This document shows positions 57,231 to 64,000 of a DNA stretch of 64,000 bases, one piece after another. Made by a program: the position numbers and the translations under genes. Source of the stretch: Amorphophallus konjac (taxonomy: Eukaryota > Streptophyta > Magnoliopsida > Alismatales > Araceae); NCBI GenBank assembly GCA_022559845.1, contig CM040121.1, positions 564,333,581 through 564,397,580 of the forward strand, read 5' to 3'. Each line of letters starts with the position of its first letter. Position 1 is the first letter of the stretch. The notes under the pieces are model-generated. The model did not search any database. It worked only from the letters and a program-made list of their open reading frames with translations, and had not been told where the DNA came from.

Positions 57231-58389
57231 CCTCACTTTGAAAACGAGTTAGCTTGTGGTTAACTTAAGGTTAACTCTGGGCTAATCAATTTTGAGGTTT
57301 GATTGGGGGCCAACGTTAATCAAACTTTATGTTGGACTAACCACGAGATAATCCTGAGTTTCGAATCTCACCTCGCGAGGTGGGTTAACGTCACTTTCCC
57401 ATTATCTCCCTCTCTCTTACACATTATAATTAATGCTCACCCTCCCCCCCCTCTCTCTCTCCCTCTCTCTCACACACACCTAATTAATGCTCACCCTCTC
57501 TCTCTCTCTCACACCTGTAATTAATGCCCACCCCTTCTCTCTCTCACACATACATATTGTTATAAATTTTATCCTGGTTAAATTTTTAGTTAGTAATATT
57601 AATAATAATTTTTATCAAAAGTCTTATTATTACAATGATATATTTCTAATGTATAATCTATAAAAAATATTTATAAAAGTTAAAGTATAAAGATATTAAG
57701 ATAAATAGTAACTTTTAAAATATTAGAATAAAATATTTTTAAGATGAACAGTAGACTAAACTCGTATTTAATATCATGTTTGACCTTTAAATTTTAATTA
57801 GTGAGATTATTGTTGTTATTTATAAAAAATTAATTACATGATATATTCAATATATAGAATATATTAAAATATTTAAAAATAAAGTAAAATGAAATTTATT
57901 TAAGATGAATAATAATCAAAACTCATAATTAATGACATTTCTGTGTTTTGAATTTTAATTAGTGAGATTAATTATGTTGTTTATCAAAAATATTTTTATT
58001 TGTATGACATATTCAATATATAGTATATATTAAAATAGTTTAAAATAAAAATAAAAAATATTGATGAATAATAACTTAAAGTCATAATTAATGTGTGTGA
58101 GAGAGAGGGGGAGTGACCGTGAGAGAGAGTGGTGGGGAGAGAGGTAGAGAGAGAGAGAATGATAGATATATTAAAAATATTAATGGAGCGATAAATATGA
58201 TAATTTGGTTATCATTATTAACATGATAACTCACTCTCTGTCAAATCACATTGGAATAAAAATAGGTTAACTTACTTCTTCATTTTTCGGGTTAATTATC
58301 TTTCTATCAAACTAAAAACGAGTTAATTCAGAACTAACTTAAGTGGGTTGGCTTAACCCACAAAAGTGATAACCCTTTCCAAAGTGAGG
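57231..58389. mobile_element. 1.16-kb TIR element, duplicated copy
   Basis: Copy of 36663-37821 with the same ends. It differs by a few substitutions and small indels in the CT and GA runs. Confidence 0.75.
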
Positions 58390-58549
58390 TTTGGGGGGCA
58401 CCTTACAACATTCTCTTAGGTTGCAGGTTCTCAAAGCTCCATTCCGCACCAAGGCAATGTCTTATGAGAACGTGTATCTTACAAGAAATGATCATTATAA
58501 ACCACATCAAGATACTATATATGTAGAAATGCAATACATTTATAGAATG

Positions 58550-59711
58550 ATGGAATTTACAACATACGTTATGGGATGCAATGTATCTTACAAGAGTGCT
58601 AGAGACAAGATAAATTTTAGGAATAAATTACCGGGACAATGAAAGATGAAATTTGTTCACTTTTCTTATGTTAGAGTTGTTTTTACCTTCAAAGTAGGTA
58701 TTTCTAAACAAATTCGATGGAGTTAGAGAAATTTTAAGGAATTTGTGAATGGAGCTACAGCGTGAAGATAGAAAATTAAGTAGGCATTTTTAGAAAAGAG
58801 TTTATTATAAATGCATCCTGAAAAGTAAATTGTAGAATTAATCCGCTTTCTAATTAATTTGCTAATGTACCACTCTTACTTTAATGTCCATATATACCTT
58901 ATAATCTAGAACTTGATTTATGTCCTAGGAAGAAATGTATACGCCCGTGACACTCCATCTAATATCTAACATGTATGTACATCGAGATAAACTTGAGGAC
59001 AATAATTTTACCTTAGAATCGTTAGACATTATCCACTGTCGGTTGATGTTAATCTTTTATATTTAGAGATTTTTGCAAATAAATAACTATGATTAGAAAT
59101 GAACTTGAAAAAAATTATTCTAGGAAATACATTAACATGCGTGTCACTACGTTAATTCAAATCGTTCATAAATATCATTTATGTACGACTTTTTATAAAT
59201 TTTTGACAAAGAGATGTGATATGACTGTCAATAAATATTATGGTATATTTGCACAATGGGAATTAAATCAGTGGCACATATGCTGATGTATTTTGAGGAG
59301 TGATTTTTTTCCAATTCACATTTAACAATTATTTATTTTTAAAAAACCCTTAGATTTATCTAAGCCCACATTTCTTTAATTAGTTTCTCCAATATAAAGT
59401 GAAGCTGAGATGAAGACATGGAAGGAGTTACGTTGTAAAATCTGGACGTGTAAGTTCCAAGTTTCGCTCTTATCGTACGTGGTGACAAATTGTTAGCTAG
59501 ATACCGTATTTTCATTTCAAAATTGATAATTTAACATGGAAGATACAACAAACGCAATCGAAGAACTGGAGAGAATTAAAAAGTGATCCTTGTGGGGGAT
59601 AGAGAACATAGTTTTGTTGCATATTGTCACTTAGCATGCATAAAAATTGGGGCTGCATGCCATGAATCCAACATGTGAATTGAACACCCTTATGCATGCA
59701 TGCGAAGGTGA
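58550..59711. repeat. Conserved 3' flank of gene E
   Basis: It follows gene B's flank (37985-39146), including TTCAAAATTGATAATTTAAC and GTCACTTAGC, which differ from A. Confidence 0.8.
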
Positions 59712-61350
59712 TCAGACGCAAGAAGGAGGTATAACATTGCTAAGAGCGGTGCCCACTACGTTAGAACACGTCATGGCCGCATCTCCCTCTCCACTGTACT
59801 GCAGGTTTATGTCGTCGAGCTCCACACCCTTGCACGGCACGTCTTTGCTGCACAGTAAGTTAACCGCAACCTTCGATGTCGACACCCCTCTGATGTTGCG
59901 AAACTTCACGTTGCTGATCTTGACACGAGAAGGAGACTGCCAAGAAAGAGAACACAGAGCACATATGGTGCAAAATCAGCAGCACATCCCATGCGTGCTG
60001 TAATAAAAGACACTAGCTTTCTAGAGTCTTTTTACATACCCGTTGGCTGCATGAGACGTATGGGCAGTACACTTGGTCTATGATGATGGGGTTGTAGACA
60101 TCCCTCATCACTATATTCTCAAACACGAAGTCTCGAGCTGCCATGTCGGCGGAGTCTTTCCACGTCTTGATCCTCACACCGTTCGTGGTGCCAGCGATGG
60201 TGCAGTTCCTTACACTCACACCGACGACGTCCTCCTCGTGCTCGTACCTCCCCAGGCTGCCGATGCTAATGCCATGTCCAGGTCCGCACTGGACCTCGGA
60301 GACAGTGATGTTGGTGCTGCCGTCACCGAGGGAGATGCAGTCGTCGCCGGTGCCGATGATGGACTTGGAGATCTCCACGTTGGTAGACCTGCCGATGTGA
60401 ATGCCGTCGGTGTTGGGGCTGTCCCCCGGTGCCCGTATGGTGAGGGACTGGATCTTGATGTCCTTGGACCCGAAGATGTTCATGTGGAACATCTTACTAT
60501 CGATGGATGAGATGCCCCGGATGACAGCGTCGGTGATGAAGTTGAACGTTAAGGACTGGTCTCGCGAGAGAGTTTTTGATCGGGAGGAATCAGATATATA
60601 CTTCAAGTTAGTCGTTAATATGACGCTTTGCCATCATGGTGAGAATGTTATTAATTTGAGGATCTAAGTGTGGAGGAGATAAGAAATATATATCTTATAT
60701 ATATGCGTGTACGTGTGTGTGTGTGTGTGTGTTTGTGAGAGAGAGAGAGAGAGAGAGAGAGGAGTATATATATGGCAAGGTACATACCATAGGGAGAAGC
60801 TTGCAACTGTACTTCTTGGGACACTGGTTATGAGGCCAGGCAGAGGCACCTCGGCCATCAAACGTGCCTGTGCCGGCGATCACCAACCCATCGATGCGAG
60901 TAAAAGAGATCCAGCTGCTGGCCGGGAACACAGTGAGATCCGTGGGCGCTATCACCCTCCCGCTCACTTGAAGCGCCATGGTGGTGCCGTTGCAAGGACC
61001 TGCGAAGTCCACAGGACCCACCAGGTACGTCCCCTCCGGGATAAAAACCCTCGGGCTTCCTCTGGTTGCGCAGGCTGCCCTCCACGCGGTTAGGAAAGCC
61101 TGTGCCATGCATGCAAATTAATCAAAAATAAGATCCAATGGCTTATCAGATATATATAATTTGATTAATCCAGTAATTCCCAACTAACCTGAGCGTTGTC
61201 TGTCTTCTCGTCCGAAACCGCTCCGAAATTGACGACATTGAAGGTCTGGGTTGTTGCCCCGGCATTCGCAGTGGAAACCATTATCAGGAGGAACAAGAAC
61301 AAACAGCAACTCATGATCATCTGAAGAAGAACCTTTGAGGGCTGCGCCAT
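59712..61350 (-). CDS. Exopolygalacturonase E (GH28), complete
   Basis: Four exons: 61189-61350, 60788-61099, 60040-60555 and 59712-59936. Lengths 162, 312, 516 and 225 bp give 404 residues, and all junctions are phase 0 with GT-AG introns. It has a signal peptide (LFLFLLIMVSTANAG), then QTFNVVNFGAVSDEKTDNAQ, where the family usually has DFGA. Motifs SPNTDG, GTGDDC, CGPGHGISIGS and RIK are intact, and six or more cysteines are conserved. It is the best candidate for an active enzyme of this cluster together with B. The coding region and promoter are of A type, but the 3' flank is of B type, so it stands at a recombination join. Role: exo-cleavage of cell-wall homogalacturonan. Pollen expression is common in the family but is not shown here. 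Confidence 0.92.
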
Positions 61351-62100
61351 ATATATATATATATATATCTTTGTATATGTATATATCTTTGTATACGTGC
61401 TGTCGATCGACTTGGGAATATATACAAAAAGAGAGCACTGTGAGTACCCGCTACGAATTGAGTAGAATGAGATGGAGGGAGTGCGTGCCCGGCCGTGTGT
61501 GTGTGTGGGGGGTACGTACGTACGTAGATTTATATGTATATATATATAGCTGCTTAATTAATTGCCACCACATGTAGTACGTACGGGCTCTCCCAACGTC
61601 TTTCAGTTTAATTAGTAATTTTCATGCATGGGACACCCCGGCCGGCTTCCCTGATGATCAGATCAGCTGGCGGGCCCCCCCAAGCCAGCCAGCCAGCTAG
61701 CCAGCCAGCTGCTTCCATCGGCTAGCTCTTCATGTCCACCGCTGGGATTCGAACAGTCCAACTGATCCGGTTAATTAAGTAAGCTCCCCAACAGCAAATC
61801 CTCCGACCGTGTCTCGCCTCTCATCTGTCCTGATCCGTTGCAATCCACGTAGGATCCCGTACGTACGTCCGTAGAACCCGGCCATACGTTTCATTGCTCC
61901 CCTTTGGGAGGGAAAAAAATTCCCCTCCATTAATTTAGGGTTTGGGCTTTTGCCGGAAATATGTTAATCGCATAGAAACTTTTATATATATTAAGAGAAA
62001 TATATAGTGTGTTTACAAGGCCGTCTTGAAGTTCAATACATTACAAGGGATCACATACCATGCAATAGAAAACCCGACTACTGATCACCTATCTATTAAT
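61351..62100 (-). promoter_or_regulatory. Promoter region of gene E
   Basis: An (AT)n run, the CCCAAGTCGATCGACAGCAC stretch and a TATA-like CTATATATATACATATAAAT (about 61530-61549) lie about 190 bp upstream of the start codon. It matches the gene A upstream region until about 62100 (CTATCTATTAATTAAC) and diverges after that. Confidence 0.6.
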
Positions 62101-63720
62101 TAACTAATGATTATAGAATCTCAAAGAATATAAACCACAAATCTCATGTTCAAAGAATAATGTGAAATTAAGAATTCTCAAATTATTTTTAAATCTCTCC
62201 CCAAGTTTGAGAACTTTGAATTTATATTCCCTCCTTGCTCAAAAGTAAGATATGCTTCCCAAGAAATCAGTTCGTATTTTTATCTTCTTACACTCACATC
62301 TTTTCCAAACTAGTGAAAAGAATTCCTTTTCTTATAAGAGGAAACTCTCTCCTTTCCTCCTACTTCCGAACAAGGTGCTACCCCCCCTAAGTAGAGAGCT
62401 AGCAAGATGATGCCCAACTAGAAGGTCATCAATGTGGGTGGCTTAATTAAGAATGCCTCTTTGATGTGTAAAGATCATTTCTTACCCTTCCAAATCACAA
62501 CTGAGATTTTCGTATAGGGGTCATTTAGTTTGACATAAAACATAGCATGTGGGGGTGAGGTGATTTGTATATGGCAGATATAAATCTCAAAATAGATGAA
62601 TATTATTTTAATGTTATGATATTTTTACACTTTAATGCTAAATATTTATAACACTTTAAAATGTGATATTTTCCTTAAAAATTTGAAAGTACTTCTAACC
62701 CCGTAACGATTTTGATATTACTAGTTAGCATTTAGCTGGATTTTATCTATTTCAATATTATTGTAGCACAATAGCCAACTAATTAACAACCAATTATAAG
62801 CGATGGATATAAAAATTCGTCTCTAATCTATCATAGATTTGTCAAAGATTGCGGACAAATTTTATATAATTTAACATCGGATTAGAGATGAATTTTTATA
62901 TTTATCACTTATAATTGGTCACTAATTAACATATGTAGTTAATCCGTCCATGACGTCCTTAGTGACGAATTAGAGATGAATTAACGACGAAACTCGTCTA
63001 TCGTTAATCTCACTTTTTCTTGTAGTTACTAATTAAAATATTTATTTATTTATTTATTTTACAAATTAAATAATATCTCTTTCTTTGAGGGGTTGCGGGA
63101 GGGGAGAAGGGAGCCATATTCTTGATCAGCAAAAGGGATTTACAGAGATGAGGGAGGGGGTCAGACTAAAAAGAGGATGCAAAACGTATGGCTGTTCATG
63201 GCTACTGGGATGTGGCTGTGGGGTGACCGCTGTTATTTATTTTCACAATGATTAAATTAATGCTATTGATATTAAGTAATATAGTTATTTGGATCAGGAA
63301 ATTAACAAACCAATGCTTCCGATAAGATTTGAATGATTGAAACGAGCATCCATTAAGCTATGATCAACCATAGACACAGGAATACTTGTTGCACCGCACT
63401 TCGGTAAGATCGGTCACAAACTTAGGTTTGCAGGAAGGTCCGAATTGAAGGCTGAGAGCAGTAGTCCTGATATTTTATCCAAACTAAAAGAATCTGTCAA
63501 GAATAATAATGGGTTCCACGTCTATATTTTCTAGAAAGGGATTTTTACATATTAATCTTTACAAATTTAGTGAATTATCGATTAGTCTCTCAAATCTGAC
63601 TATTATTTCAATTAATAGTATCTATAATCATTAATATTTTACAAATAAAATGAATGTGATTTGTTTCCGTCCCAAAGAATGAATTCTTCTGTAAGATATT
63701 CTATCAAATATATGAAAAAT
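62101..63720. other. Non-coding AT-rich interval
   Basis: No supported ORF, exon or RNA gene. It holds the foldback at 62781-62927, a CACTA-like TTTTTCTTGTAGT end at 63014-63026 and TTTA repeats at 63037-63060. Confidence 0.5.
62781..62927. repeat. Foldback with 48-bp arms
   Basis: Arms 62781-62828 and 62880-62927 are inverse copies with seven mismatches. The core is ATATAAAAATTCGTCTCTAA against its inverse, and the loop is about 51 bp. It looks like a relic of a MITE or of CACTA subterminal DNA, since related ATTAGAGATGAATT words continue to 63000. Confidence 0.75.
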
Positions 63721-63734
63721 ACTAAAATAACCCT

Positions 63735-63736
63735 AT

Positions 63737-63767
<31 letters not shown>

Positions 63768-64000
63768 GGGTTGGAGGCCAAGGGGACCGGGGGGTGGTCT
63801 ACCGGAGGGGGAGGGGATCGAAGGGAGAGGGGGACACAGGAAGGGGAGGGGGACCGAACGGGGGTCGGAGGTGGAGGGGGGCGTCCACCGGAGGTGGAGG
63901 GGTATCGGAGGCGGCGGACTGGGAGGGGACCGGAGGGGAGAGTGTCCACGTACCGAAGGTGGAGGGGGATCGAAGGAGGCTGGAGGGGGAGGGGGAGGTG
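63735..64000 (+). repeat. (CT)n followed by G-rich minisatellite at window edge
   Basis: About 15 CT units, then degenerate GGAGGTGGAGGGGGATCGAA-like units to the window end. Frames on either strand are repeats. Confidence 0.8.

Larger units (their letters stand above)
50382..59700. repeat. Segmental duplication, right copy (about 9.3 kb)
   Basis: Copy of 29812 to about 39.13 kb. Differences seen include loss of CTAG near 50960, a 3-bp loss near 58459 and scattered single-base changes, mostly transitions. The copy begins with a 5'-truncated MITE (50382-50683). Its right end switches to different sequence between 59633 and 59758. Confidence 0.93.

Noticed and set aside
63014..63026. CACTA terminus TTTTTCTTGTAGT
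   Set aside because: The final bases read TTAC rather than GTG, and no second end was seen, so it is kept only as a note.

Overview
This is nuclear DNA of a flowering plant. The evidence is GT-AG introns, a small family of plant-type exopolygalacturonase genes, Tat-lineage Ty3/gypsy LTR retrotransposons with a plant mobile domain (PMD) protein, and MITE-like and CACTA-like DNA transposon debris. The sequence alone does not fix the species. A monocot is possible but not shown. No rRNA, tRNA, CRISPR or bacterial feature was seen.

Left part, 1 to about 29.3 kb: layered retrotransposons. The 3' portion of a plus-strand Tat-like element (called T1) enters from the left edge. It carries a long antisense PMD-like ORF (2438 to 1, minus strand, running off the window), tandem-repeat-rich 3' UTR DNA, a polypurine tract, and a 3.67 kb 3' LTR (5637-9308). 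Beside it lies a minus-strand element (T2) with a nearly full but decayed gag-protease-RT-RNase H-integrase region (9930-19644) and its 5' LTR (19732 to about 23072). T2's 3' LTR is missing. A third LTR of the same family (plus strand, about 23073-29301) meets T2's LTR head to head. It is split by a young 3.0 kb non-autonomous LTR element (25302-28314) with 516-bp LTRs, a CTCGG target-site duplication and a tRNA-Met-type primer site.

Right part, about 29.7-62 kb: five copies, all on the minus strand, of a four-exon GH28 exopolygalacturonase gene, named A to E here. B (39147-40797) and E (59712-61350) look complete with promoters. C (48646-50302) has an intact reading frame but has lost all but about 80 bp of its upstream region. 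A (32047-33705) and D (52613-54271) share the same two frameshifting lesions. A block of about 9.3 kb (29812 to about 39.13 kb) is repeated almost perfectly at 50382 to about 59.7 kb. One junction lies inside a MITE-like element next to gene C. The other switches by homology inside the 3' end of gene E. The genes thus appear to have multiplied by unequal exchange plus one non-homologous join. B and C are separated by about 6 kb of unclassified repeat debris (41.4-47.48 kb).

The last 2 kb (62.1-64 kb) is non-coding, with one foldback and a G-rich repeat at the edge. The most interesting signals are the mosaic history of the pectinase cluster, a leader motif of about 85 bp shared by the sense LTRs and the antisense PMD gene, a second gag-like zinc-knuckle module between protease and RT, and stop codons in the decayed ORFs that fit C-to-T change at CAG, CAA and CGA codons.
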